Source of the DNA: RHKX01 sp963743875
GTDB lineage: Bacteria; Actinomycetota; Thermoleophilia; Solirubrobacterales; 70-9
Direction of reading: 5' to 3'
Assembly (NCBI GenBank): GCA_963743875.1
Contig: CAVURM010000002.1
Location: 124,001-188,000 of the forward strand
Length of the DNA: 64,000 nucleotides
The notes beneath the pieces were generated by a model that was not told the DNA's origin, did no database searches, and saw nothing but the letters and a program-made list of their open reading frames with translations. Each line of letters begins with the position of its first letter. The first letter of the stretch is position 1. This document shows, piece after piece, positions 26,638-35,702 of the stretch. A program made the position numbers and the translations under genes.

Positions 26638-27524
26638 TCGAGCTCCTCACCGGTGAGCTGGACGAAGACGTCCTCGAGCGAGGTCGGCCGGATCACCGAG
26701 TCCTCCGGGACGACGCCGCTCGGTGCCCGCTCCGAGCCGACGATCACCACCGCTGGACCGGCTGAGCGAACCGGTAGCCCGGCCGCTTCGGCGACCTGGC
26801 GGACCTCGGCACGGCGGGCGGGCGGGCCGTAGAACTCGGCCGTCAACCTGCCGGCGTGCTCGGCGATCAGGTCGTTGGGCCGGCCCCGGGCGATAACCCT
26901 GCCCTTGGCCATCAGCGCCACCTCGTCGGCGAGTCGCTCGGCCTCCTCGATGTAGTGCGTCGACATCAGGATCGTCGTTCCCTGGGCGCGGAGGTCCTCG
27001 ACCAGCGTCCAGATCTCGGACCGGATCTGCGGGTCGAGGCCGACCGTGGGCTCGTCGAGCAGCACGAGCTTCGGCTCATGGATCAGGCCGCGAGCCACGA
27101 GCAGGCGTCGGCGCATGCCGCCGGAGAGCTCGTCGACCGCGTCGTGGCGGCGGTCGCTGAGGCGCGCGAGGCCGAGGGCGCGATCGATGGCGGCCGGGAT
27201 GTCGCGGACGCGGTAGAGCCGAGCGAAGACCTTCAGGTTCTCCTCGACGGTGACGTCGATGTCGAGGTTGTCGAGCTGCGGAACGACTCCCATCCTCGCT
27301 CGTGCCTCCTTGGAGTACTTGGGTAACTCGTAGCCGAGGACCCGAAGCGAACCCTCGTCGGCGATCGCCTGACCGGTGAGCAGCCGCATCGTCGTCGACT
27401 TGCCGGCCCCGTTCGGCCCGAGCAATCCGAGGCAGACTCCCTCCTGCACGGTCAGGTCCAGCCCGTCGACAGCACGGATCGCCCCGAACGTCTTCACAAC
27501 TCCCTGCAATTCGATTGCCGCCAT
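26634..27524 (-). CDS. ABC exporter ATP-binding protein (NodI/DrrA-like)
   Basis: A 296-residue ATPase. Walker A is GPNGAGKST at about residues 36-44, the Q-loop is VVPQLDNLD, the signature is LSGGMRRRL, Walker B is LVLLDEPTVGLDP and the switch is STHY. After residue 220 comes the C-terminal domain typical of DrrA-type exporters, with TSLEDVFVQLTGEEL as the closing motif. Divergent from the TetR gene 49 bases away, which probably represses this pair. The ATG at 27524 opens directly into the first strand (AAIELQGVVKTFG). Confidence 0.93.
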   Translation of the reverse strand: MAAIELQGVVKTFGAIRAVDGLDLTVQEGVCLGLLGPNGAGKSTTMRLLTGQAIADEGSLRVLGYELPKYSKEARARMGVVPQLDNLDIDVTVEENLKVFARLYRVRDIPAAIDRALGLARLSDRRHDAVDELSGGMRRRLLVARGLIHEPKLVLLDEPTVGLDPQIRSEIWTLVEDLRAQGTTILMSTHYIEEAERLADEVALMAKGRVIARGRPNDLIAEHAGRLTAEFYGPPARRAEVRQVAEAAGLPVRSAGPAVVIVGSERAPSGVVPEDSVIRPTSLEDVFVQLTGEELE

Positions 27525-27573
27525 CGGCCACGGACGATCTCATACAAGGGTTCGGGTCCGGGGCTAGACTCGG

Positions 27574-28179
27574 TTGACTCTGACCCAACGCCCGTTGACA
27601 ACCAAGAGGGCGGTGGAGCGGCGCGAGCAATTGCTCGCGATCGCGCTCGACTTGTTCCTGACCAACGACTACGACGACGTCTCCGTCGACGACGTCGCCA
27701 AGGTCGCGGGCGTCTCCCACGGCCTGGTCTTCCAGTACTTCGGCTCCAAGAAGGGTCTCTACGTCGCTTCGCTCGAGCCGCTTCTCGTCGGTTTTCGCGG
27801 CCGGACCCGCGGCGCCCCCGCGGACCTGCCTCCGGCCGACCGGCTTCGACATGCCGTCGGCGCCTACTTCGATGCCGCATCCGAGCATCCCGCGGCCTAT
27901 CGCTCCGTGATGGCGGGCGGCGCCGGGTTCCGCGAGGTCTTCGACCGGATCGAGGCGGCCCGCTGGGGCGGGATCGAGCTGATCGCCGAGAACATCGGCC
28001 TCGACCTCGACCGCCCGGATGTCAGGGTCGTCCTGCGCGGCTGGGTCGGATTCCTCGAGGGCGGGATTCTCGCGAGCCTCGGCAGGCCCGACGCCGATCG
28101 CGAGGCGTTGATCGACGCGAGCCTCGCAGTTCTCGGCGCCGCCCTAGCCACGCTCGGGAGCGACGCCCGGGTGCCGTAG
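27574..28179 (+). CDS. TetR-family transcriptional regulator
   Basis: A regulator of about 201 residues. The helix-turn-helix is RREQLLAIALDLFLTNDYDDV, then SVDDVAKVAGVSHGLVFQYFGSKKGLY. The C-terminal part resembles the TetR_C domain of lipid- or drug-responsive members. Two TTG codons (27574 and 27595) could start it; the first is given, with low certainty. Being divergent from the ABC exporter pair, it is likely their repressor, and the 49-base gap must hold both promoters and operator. It is followed 14 bases later by the flippase-like gene, which may be in the same transcript. Confidence 0.88.
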   Translation: MTLTQRPLTTKRAVERREQLLAIALDLFLTNDYDDVSVDDVAKVAGVSHGLVFQYFGSKKGLYVASLEPLLVGFRGRTRGAPADLPPADRLRHAVGAYFDAASEHPAAYRSVMAGGAGFREVFDRIEAARWGGIELIAENIGLDLDRPDVRVVLRGWVGFLEGGILASLGRPDADREALIDASLAVLGAALATLGSDARVP

Positions 28180-28193
28180 ATCAGTCACCCAGG

Positions 28194-29324
28194 GTGGCTA
28201 GGGTGGCCGGTCCCGTGAGCGGGCCGCCGAAACCATCACCGAGTCGAGAGTCGCTTGCCGACCGGGTCGAACGCGCGATCGAGGCGCGGACGGACGCGGC
28301 GAGCGAGATCGCCCGCGGCGAGGCGGAGGCGGCTGCCAAGGGGCCGAGCATCCGCCGGTCCGCATTCTGGCTCGCGATCACCGGAGTTTCGCTCTACCTG
28401 GTCGCGCCGAGCCTGATCGATGTGCTCGGCTCCTGGCAGAACCTGGGACAGATCTCGCTGCTCTGGTTTCCGCTGCTCGCCCTGTTGCAGCTCGCTTCCC
28501 TCGCCTGCCTGTGGTTCCTTCAACGGCTGACGATCCCGCGGTCTCCGTGGTCGGCCGTGATCGATTCACAGCTTGCCGGCAACGCCCTGGCGAAGATCGC
28601 CCCCGGCGGGGGAGCGATGGGTGCGGCCCTCCAATACAAGATGCTCGTCGAGCGCGGGGTCGAGCGCGGCCGCGCCGTCGCCGGGATCACCGCGGTCAAC
28701 CTGCTCACGTTCGGAGTCGTCCTGGGCCTGCCGATCCTGGCGCTGCCGGCGTTGATCAGCGGCTCGGTCGACGACGATCTGCTCCGGGCCGCCGTCGTCA
28801 GCCTGGTCGTCTTCGTCGTGCTGGCGGGGATCAGCGGTGTGATGCTTGGGGCCGACGGGCCGCTGAAGAAGGTCACGGGGCTGATCGAGCGCGCCCGCAA
28901 CAAGACCCGCCGGAACTCACCCGATACCGACCACCTGCCGCGTCGGGTGATGCGTGAGCGCAACCGGATCCGGGCCGCGCTCGGCGACGACTGGCACAAG
29001 GCGCTGCTGGCGACCGTCGGCCGCTGGGCCTTCGACTACGGGATCCTGCTCGCGGCCCTGGCTGCAGTCGGCGCTCATCCACGTCCCGGCCTCGTCCTGC
29101 TTGCCTTCTGCGCCGCCCAGGTTCTCGCGCAGATCCCGATCACCCCGGGCGGCCTCGGCTTCGTCGAAACGGGCCTCACGGCGCTGCTCGCCCTCGCCGG
29201 CGTCTCGGCCGGAGACGCCGTCCTCGCGACCTTCCTCTACCGGCTGTTCACCTATTGGCTCCCCCTGCCGCTCGGCCTGGTCGGCCTCGGTCTGCACCGC
29301 AGACGCCAGGAGCGCGCCGGCTGA
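28194..29324 (+). CDS. Lysylphosphatidylglycerol synthase TM-like/flippase-like protein (YbhN type)
   Basis: A 376-residue polytopic membrane protein of the UPF0104/YbhN type, related to the flippase half of MprF. Signature stretches are AKIAPGGGAMGAALQYKML, GRWAFDYGILLAALAAVGA and QIPITPGGLGFVETGLTALL with LYRLFTYWLPLPLGL at the end. It probably moves a lipid or lipid-linked molecule across the membrane. The first 50 residues are charged and likely cytoplasmic. Start codons GTG at 28194, 28203 and 28215 are all possible; the first is listed. It converges with the DUF7144-like gene. Confidence 0.88.
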   Translation: MARVAGPVSGPPKPSPSRESLADRVERAIEARTDAASEIARGEAEAAAKGPSIRRSAFWLAITGVSLYLVAPSLIDVLGSWQNLGQISLLWFPLLALLQLASLACLWFLQRLTIPRSPWSAVIDSQLAGNALAKIAPGGGAMGAALQYKMLVERGVERGRAVAGITAVNLLTFGVVLGLPILALPALISGSVDDDLLRAAVVSLVVFVVLAGISGVMLGADGPLKKVTGLIERARNKTRRNSPDTDHLPRRVMRERNRIRAALGDDWHKALLATVGRWAFDYGILLAALAAVGAHPRPGLVLLAFCAAQVLAQIPITPGGLGFVETGLTALLALAGVSAGDAVLATFLYRLFTYWLPLPLGLVGLGLHRRRQERAG

Positions 29325-29337
29325 GGTTCCCGGTGCA

Positions 29338-29438
29338 ATCGGTGAGTTCGGAGCCGGCAAGGCGAGTACGCAGGAGGCGAAGCGGCCTTCGGCCGTAAGC
29401 CGACGAGGACGACGCATTGCGGCCTCCGAGCCGCCGAT
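29338..29438. terminator. Branched hairpin between convergent genes
   Basis: Imperfect outer arms at about 29338-29355 and 29421-29438, pairing at about 14 of 18 positions with one gap, enclose a perfect small hairpin CGGCC-TTC-GGCCG at 29383-29395. The element fills the gap between the flippase-like and DUF7144-like stop codons. A terminator function is inference. Confidence 0.4.
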
Positions 29439-29827
29439 CAGTTGAAGTATCGGTTGTTGACGCAGAGGCCGTAGATGACCAGCAGGTCGATCGCGATGAT
29501 CAGCAGCGACCAGACCGGGTAGACCGAGACGAAGGCCATGTGGGTCAGCAGGTTGAAGACGCAGAGGATGATGCCGAGACCCTGGCCGTTGGCATTGCGC
29601 TTGAAGATCAGCACCGAGGCGAGCAGCTGGAGGGCGGCGGTGCCGACCAGCAGGATTCCCCAGAACGTGAGGTTGCCGGTGAAGAGCTCGTTGGCGGCGA
29701 AGCGCTCGTCACCCGAGAGGGCGACCAGACCGTCGATCAGGTTGAACGCGCCGAGGACGCCGAACAGGACCGCGACGAAGGTGATCCAGCCCTGGCCGTG
29801 GTCGTGGGTGTCTGCTTGGTTGTTCAA
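29438..29827 (-). CDS. DUF7144-like small membrane protein
   Basis: A 129-residue protein with four hydrophobic segments: WITFVAVLFGVLGAFNLIDGLVAL, TFWGILLVGTAALQLLASVLIF, GLGIILCVFNLLTHMAFVSV and WSLLIIAIDLLVIYGLCV, each split by short polar turns. The opening GWITFVAVLFGVLGAFNLIDG and closing YGLCVNNRYF resemble the actinobacterial DUF7144 family, of unknown function. A His/Asp-rich stretch (DTHDHGQG) precedes the first helix. The ATG at 29827 has GGGAGAG upstream. Confidence 0.82.
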   Translation of the reverse strand: MNNQADTHDHGQGWITFVAVLFGVLGAFNLIDGLVALSGDERFAANELFTGNLTFWGILLVGTAALQLLASVLIFKRNANGQGLGIILCVFNLLTHMAFVSVYPVWSLLIIAIDLLVIYGLCVNNRYFN

Positions 29828-29939
29828 GGCGCCTCTCCCTCAAGGGTTGATCTCGGTCTTCCGATCGGATCGCCGAGTCTATGGGCGGGCGAGGCGTCCG
29901 GTCGCCGGTTGAGGGAGTCGACTCGATACCTTGGGTCGC

Positions 29940-30980
29940 ATGCCCCCCGTCTCCGTCCTCGACCTCTCGCCCGTCGTCGAGGGCTCGACGGAGGGCCAGG
30001 CGCTGCGCGACACGATCGACCTGGCTCGCCACACCGACCGGCTCGGTTTCAACCGCTACTGGCTCGCCGAACATCACGGCGGTGCGATGGTCGCGAGCTC
30101 CTCGCCGGAGCTGATGATCGGCCAGGTGGCCGCGGCCACCGAGGGGATCAGGGTGGGCTCGGGCGGCGTGATGCTTCCCAATCACAGCCCGTTGCGGGTC
30201 GCCGAGCAGTTCAAGGTCCTCTCCGCGCTCTTCCCCGACCGGATCGACCTCGGGATCGGCCGAGCGCCGGGTACCGACCAGATGACCGCCTTCGCTCTGC
30301 GGCGCAGCCGCGAGGCGATGAGCGCCAACGACCTGCCGGAGCAGCTGGCCGAGCTCCTGGCGTTCGCCGGCTCACGGCCCTGGCCGGAGGGGCACGCATT
30401 CAGTCATATCCGAGCCGCTCCGTTCGAGGCCCCGCTGCCGCCGATATTCCTACTCGGATCGAGCGACTTCTCCGCTCAACTGGCCGCGTCGTCCGGCCTC
30501 GGATTCGCCTTCGCCTGCCAGATCAACCCAGAGATGACCGTCGATGCTCTGCGCCTCTACCGCGAGGGATTTCAGCCTTCCGAGGAATTTCCCGAGCCCT
30601 ACGCGATCGTCTCCCACGCGATCCTCTGCGCCGACGACGACGAGCTCGCCCATCGCCTCGCCGCGCCGTCGCGGGTGGCCTTCCGGCGCCTGCGAGCGGG
30701 ACGTCCGACTCCCCTGCCGACGCTTGCCGAGGCTCTCGCAGAGGAGGGTCCGACCGAGCTTCCGCCGCGAACCGGTCGTCCCGAGCGGATGATCGTCGGC
30801 TCCCCGGCTACCGTGCGCGACCGCCTCGACGAGCTGGTCGGCCTCAGCGGTGCCGACGAGGTGATGGCGATGACCAACGTGCATGGCACCGATGACCGCC
30901 TCGACTCCTACGAGCTGCTGGCGGAGGCATTCGGTCTTGAGCCCCGCTCCGACGCCGTTGCCGCCGAAGTTCGCGCCTGA
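29940..30980 (+). CDS. LLM-class flavin-dependent oxidoreductase
   Basis: A 346-residue protein of the bacterial-luciferase-like monooxygenase family, a TIM barrel that uses reduced flavin. The signature YWLAEHHGG...ASSSPELMIGQVAAATEGIRVGSGGVMLPNHSPLRVAEQF shows the typical order, and RIDLGIGRAPGTD closes the barrel core. The substrate is unknown. The ATG at 29940 precedes SVLDLSPV, the usual first strand; a TTG nine bases upstream is closer to a GAGGGAG site but still 13 bases from it. The PLP-enzyme gene starts 1 base after its stop, so the two form an operon. Confidence 0.92.
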   Translation: MPPVSVLDLSPVVEGSTEGQALRDTIDLARHTDRLGFNRYWLAEHHGGAMVASSSPELMIGQVAAATEGIRVGSGGVMLPNHSPLRVAEQFKVLSALFPDRIDLGIGRAPGTDQMTAFALRRSREAMSANDLPEQLAELLAFAGSRPWPEGHAFSHIRAAPFEAPLPPIFLLGSSDFSAQLAASSGLGFAFACQINPEMTVDALRLYREGFQPSEEFPEPYAIVSHAILCADDDELAHRLAAPSRVAFRRLRAGRPTPLPTLAEALAEEGPTELPPRTGRPERMIVGSPATVRDRLDELVGLSGADEVMAMTNVHGTDDRLDSYELLAEAFGLEPRSDAVAAEVRA

Positions 30981-30981
30981 C

Positions 30982-32133
30982 GTGGACCTAGCGCCCCACC
31001 TGATCGATCTCTCGCTCGAGCACCTCCGTCAGCGGCGCAGCGTCAAGTGGACCCAATACGACGACGACGTCCTGCCGGCCTGGGTCGCCGAGATGGATTT
31101 CCCCCTGGCGCCGGCGGTCAGGGACGCCCTGCGTGCGGCCGTCGATCGGAGCGATACCGGTTACTCGAATCCCGGCGCCTCCGGGCTGGTCGACGCGCTC
31201 GGCGGCTTCTTCGAGCGACGGATGGGCTGGCGCCCTGATCCGAGGCAGGTCATCACGAGCAACGACGTGGTCGGGGGTCTGACCGACCTGCTGCGGGTGA
31301 TGACGGCGCCCGGAGATCGCGTGATCGTCACGCCGCCCGTCTACTACCCGTTCTTCAGCCTCGTGCCCGAGGCCGGACGCGAGGTGCTCGAGGTGCCCCT
31401 CGCGGGTGGACGGGAGCTCGATCTCGACGGCATCGCTCGTGCGTTCGCCGGCGGCGCCAGGGCGATGGTCCTCTGCAACCCCCACAACCCGACCGGGGTG
31501 GTCGCCTCCCGGGCCGAACTCGAAGCCCTCGCCGAGCTCGCGGTCGAGCACCAGGCCTGGATCCTCTCCGACGAGATCCATGCCCCGCTCACGCTTCCCG
31601 GCGCCGAGCACATTCCGTTCGTGACCGTCTCCGCGAACGCCGCTTCCCGCGGCATCTGCCTGGTCTCCGCGTCCAAGACCTTCAATCTCGCCGGCCTCGG
31701 TTGTGCGCAGATCGTCACCGCCGCGGAGCCCGCCCGCTCTGCGGCGGACGAGCTCTCCCTCTTTGCCCGCCACTGCGGTCATCTCGGGGTGATCTCCGCC
31801 GAAGCCGCCTACTCCGGTGGGGACGATTGGCTCGACGATGTCCTGGCGGTCCTCGACTTCAATCGCAGCCACCTCGGCTCATTGCTCGCCGAGCACCTGC
31901 CGGAGGCCCGCTACCTACCGCCGGCAGCGGGCTACCTGGCCTGGATCGATCTCAGCGCCTACGGCCTCGGCGCCGACCCCGCCCCCCCGATCCTCGAACG
32001 GGGGCGGGTCGCGCTCAGCTCCGGCCCGATATTCGGGCGGGGTGGGGAGGGTTTCGTCCGGCTCAACTTCGGGACCTCGCCTGACCTGATGACCGAGGCG
32101 GTGAGGCGGATCGCAATTGCCGTCAACACCTGA
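30982..32133 (+). CDS. MalY/PatB-type PLP-dependent aminotransferase or C-S lyase
   Basis: A 383-residue fold-type I PLP enzyme. The MalY/PatB subgroup is shown by the start (RRSVKWTQYDDDVLPAWVAEMDFPLAP across the first segments), TGYSNPG, TPPVYYPFF, CNPHNPTG and SDEIHAPLTLPG. The PLP lysine is in SASKTFNLAGL near residue 232, and RLNFGTS near the end binds the substrate carboxylate. Such proteins split cystathionine or Cys-conjugates, or transaminate. The GTG at 30982 follows the oxidoreductase stop by one base. With the flavin enzyme it may handle a sulfur compound; this is inference. Confidence 0.9.
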   Translation: MDLAPHLIDLSLEHLRQRRSVKWTQYDDDVLPAWVAEMDFPLAPAVRDALRAAVDRSDTGYSNPGASGLVDALGGFFERRMGWRPDPRQVITSNDVVGGLTDLLRVMTAPGDRVIVTPPVYYPFFSLVPEAGREVLEVPLAGGRELDLDGIARAFAGGARAMVLCNPHNPTGVVASRAELEALAELAVEHQAWILSDEIHAPLTLPGAEHIPFVTVSANAASRGICLVSASKTFNLAGLGCAQIVTAAEPARSAADELSLFARHCGHLGVISAEAAYSGGDDWLDDVLAVLDFNRSHLGSLLAEHLPEARYLPPAAGYLAWIDLSAYGLGADPAPPILERGRVALSSGPIFGRGGEGFVRLNFGTSPDLMTEAVRRIAIAVNT

Positions 32134-32172
32134 CGCCGGCCACCCTGATCGGTCGCGCCTCCGGTCCCTCAC

Positions 32173-33618
32173 CTAGCTCTGAGCGTCGGATCTCCAGGTC
32201 TTGCGCAGGAACCTCCGGATGGTCTTCGCCGACGGCCCATCCGGGTTGTAGAGGGCATCGACGTGGCCGGCGTTGCGGCCGATGAACCGCTTCGCGTCAG
32301 GGAACTGGGCGGCGACCAGGGCGCCCTCGTGCGGGGTGGTCAGGTCGTCGAGCTCGCCGTTGACCACCAGGACGGGCGCCTCGGTTGGCTCCGCGCCGTC
32401 CGGCACCGGTGGCTCTCGCAACTCGGTCGGCTGCGGCCAGGTCAGGCACTCCAGGTAGCCCGTCTCCGAACCGATCGCGACCTCGCGCGGCGTGAAGGGC
32501 GTGAACGCGTCCTTGTCGTAGTCGCGGATCGCCGTCTCCAGCTGCGCCCGTCGATCGGCCTCCGAGGCGCTCTTGTCCCAGATCATCGGATAGTCGTTGC
32601 AACCGACCACCAGCTCATCGGCGTAGTCGTACTGCAGGACGTCGCCGTTGCCGACCTCGAGATCGTTGGTCAGCTGGATCCAGGGCTCGGAGTCACCGTC
32701 CAGCAACGCCCGGCCCGCCCTCTCGACGTCGAGGTAGCTCTGCGGCGGCCCGTAGGCCGCGTTGGCGATCGCGTCGATCAGGGCGCCCGGATTCATGCCC
32801 TTCTCGCGCATCAGCTCGGCCTGCTCGGCAAGCCTTTCGGCCGCCCCCGGAGGGCAGGACGGGTCGCGGTCGCAGGCGGTGGCGAAGCTGCGGTTGCCGG
32901 TCTTGATCAGGCTCGGATACCAGGGGTTCTCACCCTTGACGGGGTATGCGCCGTCAAGAACGACCGCGTCGAGGGTGTCCGGATGGCGGTAGGCGTAGGC
33001 CTGGGAGAGGAAGGTGCCGTACGAGTCGCCGTAGAGCGAGATCTCCTGGTAGCCGAGCGCCCTCCGGACCGCGTCGAGATCGTCGGCTGCGGCACCGGTG
33101 TTGTAGGCCTCGAAGTCGTCGCCGAGCCGGCGCGCGCACTCACCGAGGGCGATCCAGTCGGGAGCCGTCCCCCGCTGGAGGTCGGGGCAGTCGATCGGCC
33201 CCGAGAGGCCGGTTCCCCGCATGTCGACCAGGACCAGCTCCCGGTGATCGAGCAGGTTGCCGAACAGCTTCGTGAACGTATTGGCGGAACCCGTGCTCGA
33301 GTAACCGGGCCCGCCCTCGACCGCGAAGAGCACGCCTTCCGAGGGTGAGCTGCGGTCGGTGCGGGCCCGGACGGCGTAGCCGATCTCGAAGTTCCCCTGC
33401 TCCGGCGCCGAGCGGTACTTGGGAACTTCGAGCGACCCACAGCGGAAGCCGCCGACCAGCGGCAGCTCCCTGCAGGGGCCGAGCTCGGTGGCCGCGGCGG
33501 CACCCGGATCGGCGGCGATCGAGTCGATCGAGGGCTCGGAATCGCCGCCGCCGCAGCCGACTGCGATCGTCAGCGTGGCCAGGGCCGACGCGAACGCAAC
33601 CGACCGGGTCGGCCTCAC
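32173..33618 (-). CDS. Secreted alpha/beta-hydrolase lipoprotein, TAP-like (paralogue)
   Basis: A 481-residue exported hydrolase closely similar to that at 8820-10292: both have CGGG after the lipobox, FAVRPR/YAVRAR, EGGPGY, GDSYGTF, SCNDYPMIWDK or GCNDYPMIWDK and ELDD...AGHV. The lipoprotein signal here is VAFASALATLTIAVGC. Ser, Asp and His of the triad are retained (GDSYGTF, GELDD, NAGHV). The GTG start at 33618 gives the full signal peptide. A short gap of 6 bases separates it from the upstream gene, so they are probably co-transcribed. Likely peptide or ester hydrolase outside the membrane. Confidence 0.88.
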   Translation of the reverse strand: MRPTRSVAFASALATLTIAVGCGGGDSEPSIDSIAADPGAAAATELGPCRELPLVGGFRCGSLEVPKYRSAPEQGNFEIGYAVRARTDRSSPSEGVLFAVEGGPGYSSTGSANTFTKLFGNLLDHRELVLVDMRGTGLSGPIDCPDLQRGTAPDWIALGECARRLGDDFEAYNTGAAADDLDAVRRALGYQEISLYGDSYGTFLSQAYAYRHPDTLDAVVLDGAYPVKGENPWYPSLIKTGNRSFATACDRDPSCPPGAAERLAEQAELMREKGMNPGALIDAIANAAYGPPQSYLDVERAGRALLDGDSEPWIQLTNDLEVGNGDVLQYDYADELVVGCNDYPMIWDKSASEADRRAQLETAIRDYDKDAFTPFTPREVAIGSETGYLECLTWPQPTELREPPVPDGAEPTEAPVLVVNGELDDLTTPHEGALVAAQFPDAKRFIGRNAGHVDALYNPDGPSAKTIRRFLRKTWRSDAQS

Positions 33619-33624
33619 GGTCGC

Positions 33625-34077
33625 TCAGCCCAGAGCGCCACGGATCTCGTCGATCGCGAGCGTCTCGTTGGCCGTCTCGCGCTCGCCGCCGATTCCGAGG
33701 AATCCGCCGCTCTTGTCGGCGTCGGCAACGCGTTGCACGAGCTCCAGGATGAAATCCCGGTAGGCCGTCACGTCGGCCTCGGTTGCCGTCGCGGCGAGCA
33801 ACCTGACCGCCTCCTCGATATGGGAGGTAGCCTCGGCTCGGAGCTGTTCCTTGCTGTCGAACTCGTTCGGCGAGACCGACGAAAGCGACTCGAGGATCTG
33901 GTCGACCAGAGGCGAGCCGGTCGACTTCTCCTTGGCCTCGGCGTAGACCTTGCCGACCGCCATGCTCTCGCGGATTGCTCCGCCCTTCTCGGCGGTGATC
34001 ACGTACATCGCCGCGATCGCCGGGGCGCGCGAGATCTGCTCCCAGCTCTCGGCGTCGAACTCGGACTTCTCGGTCAT
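33625..34077 (-). CDS. Conserved small protein of unknown function
   Basis: A 150-residue acidic, helical, soluble protein that I do not recognise. It starts MTEKSEFDAESWEQISRAP and contains AIAAMYVITAEKGGAIRESMAVGKVY, EAVRLLAATATEADVTAYRDFILELVQRVADADKSGGFLGIGGE in order. The segment pattern resembles small tellurite-resistance-like or stress-type helical proteins but is too weak to assign. GAGGAG lies nine bases before the ATG at 34077. It lies between an M1 peptidase and the TAP-like lipoprotein in one direction, suggesting a three-gene operon. Confidence 0.8.
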   Translation of the reverse strand: MTEKSEFDAESWEQISRAPAIAAMYVITAEKGGAIRESMAVGKVYAEAKEKSTGSPLVDQILESLSSVSPNEFDSKEQLRAEATSHIEEAVRLLAATATEADVTAYRDFILELVQRVADADKSGGFLGIGGERETANETLAIDEIRGALG

Positions 34078-34100
34078 CTCGTCTCCTCGTCTCGGCCGTG

Positions 34101-35657
34101 TCAGTTCTTGAAGTCGGCTGGGGTCAGGTTCGGCCGTTCGTCCCAGAGCAGCCATTGGTGGAAGTAGCGTTCCAGTCGCTTCAGCTTCTTACCGCGCAAC
34201 CCGCTCGCCTCCTTCGCTTCCTTGACGAACTGGCCGCGGGTGATGGTTCCGTAGGCATGGCGCCCGTTCAGGTCCTCGGCCAGGCCGAAGAACCTGTTGT
34301 TGCCGATGATCTTCCTCAGCCCCTGGAGCATCGCTCCGGGACGGGCGTAGACGGCGAAGCCGTTGAAGAGCTGGGAGGGATCGCCGTTGAGCTCGGCGGG
34401 CGGAACCTTCCAGGACTTCCGGCCGACGTCGTAGACCGCCTTGAAGAACTGCTGCGGCGACTGGTCGGAGCCGTCGACCTTGAAGTCGAACAGAACCTCC
34501 GAGAAGGTCGCCCAGCCCTCGTTGAACCAGATCACGGTCCAGTTGTTCGGCGAGATGCTGTCGCCCATCCACTGATGGGCGAGCTCGTGAACCAGCGTCG
34601 CCTGGTCCGCGGCGGGTCCGCCCTCGTCGCCGGAGAAGTGCGGCTTGGTCTGGTTCTCCAGCGTGTAGCCGACGCTGGGGACCCAGTCGGCGACCAGGCC
34701 GACCGAGTCGAACGGATAGGCGCCGAAGCGCGCCGAGAGGAAGTTGACCATCTCCGGGATCCGCGCCGCGCTCGCGGTCACGTCGTCCTTCCGCTGGGGC
34801 GAGCCCGCACTGTCGATCGCGGTGAAGATCGGGATCGTGGCGCCGTCGGCATCGTCGACCATCGTCTGGCTGTCGTCGACGTCGAAGAGGCCGACCGTGC
34901 CGGTCGAGAGGTAGGTCGCCATCGGCGAGTCCTCGACCCAGGTCGTGGTGCTGGTTCCGTCACCGTTGTCGACGCGCGAGGTCTGCACGCCGGCGCCGAT
35001 GGCGGTGAAGGCGTTGGGGGCGGTCGTATGGAGCTCGAAGGTGGCCTTGTCGGACGGGTGGTTGTTCGACGGGAACCAGCTCTGGGCACCGATCGGCTCG
35101 TTGACCGTGAAGGAGCCGTCGCAGTTCCCGGGGGAAGAGCACGCCTGCACCCAGCCTTCGAGCGAGCCGTCGGTGTCGACGACGGCCGCCGGTTCACCGG
35201 AGTAGGCGACTTCGACCGCGAACTCCGACCCCTTGGGAATGCCGGCGGCGGGCGTGATCGTCAGCTTCGCGGGCTGGGTCACATCGGGATCGGAGCTCAG
35301 CTTGGGCTTTGCGGCGGCCCGCTTGAAATCGGCCACCGGAACGCCGTCGACGGTGACCGCCGAGATCGCGAGGTCGCGCTGGAAGTCGAGGCTGAAGCTG
35401 GAGAGGCCCTGGGTGGCGACCGCGACGATCGTCGTCTTGGTGCCGGGTAGGAGCTCGTTCGAAGCCGGCTTGTAATCCAGGTCGACCGTGTAGGCGCGGA
35501 CGTCGTAGCCGCCGTTGCCGATCTGGGGAAAGATCGGGTCCCCGAGCGATTTCGATCCGGGCTTGAAGGCCGCCGATGCGGCCGTCGCAGCGATCATCGC
35601 GACGATCGCTGCGACAAGCAGGAGGACGGTGGCCGTGGAGACTCTCTTGCTGCTCAC
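34101..35657 (-). CDS. Secreted M1-family metallopeptidase
   Basis: A 518-residue exported zinc peptidase. A signal peptide (VSTATVLLLVAAIVAMIAATAASA) leads into the N-terminal beta domain (about 30-250). The catalytic domain carries HELAHQW near 356-362 and NEGWATF near 378-384, giving the HExxH...E zinc site. The exopeptidase motif GxMEN appears as GYTLENQT, with Met replaced by Leu. At 518 residues it lacks the large C-terminal helical domain of classical M1 enzymes. It likely trims peptides outside the cell together with the TAP-like hydrolase downstream. The GTG at 35657 is back-to-back with the FMO gene region. Confidence 0.9.
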   Translation of the reverse strand: MSSKRVSTATVLLLVAAIVAMIAATAASAAFKPGSKSLGDPIFPQIGNGGYDVRAYTVDLDYKPASNELLPGTKTTIVAVATQGLSSFSLDFQRDLAISAVTVDGVPVADFKRAAAKPKLSSDPDVTQPAKLTITPAAGIPKGSEFAVEVAYSGEPAAVVDTDGSLEGWVQACSSPGNCDGSFTVNEPIGAQSWFPSNNHPSDKATFELHTTAPNAFTAIGAGVQTSRVDNGDGTSTTTWVEDSPMATYLSTGTVGLFDVDDSQTMVDDADGATIPIFTAIDSAGSPQRKDDVTASAARIPEMVNFLSARFGAYPFDSVGLVADWVPSVGYTLENQTKPHFSGDEGGPAADQATLVHELAHQWMGDSISPNNWTVIWFNEGWATFSEVLFDFKVDGSDQSPQQFFKAVYDVGRKSWKVPPAELNGDPSQLFNGFAVYARPGAMLQGLRKIIGNNRFFGLAEDLNGRHAYGTITRGQFVKEAKEASGLRGKKLKRLERYFHQWLLWDERPNLTPADFKN

Positions 35658-35702
35658 GTGATCATCGTGACAGACCCCGGCGGGGTAACCTTCAGATCCC
35701 CG

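Noticed and set aside
29417..30895. 492-codon frame overlapping the flavin oxidoreductase
   Set aside because: Shadow frame rich in Arg, Asp and Pro; the oxidoreductase frame carries clear family motifs.
34098..35450. 450-codon frame opposite the M1 peptidase
   Set aside because: Antisense shadow of a gene with a complete HExxH...E site.
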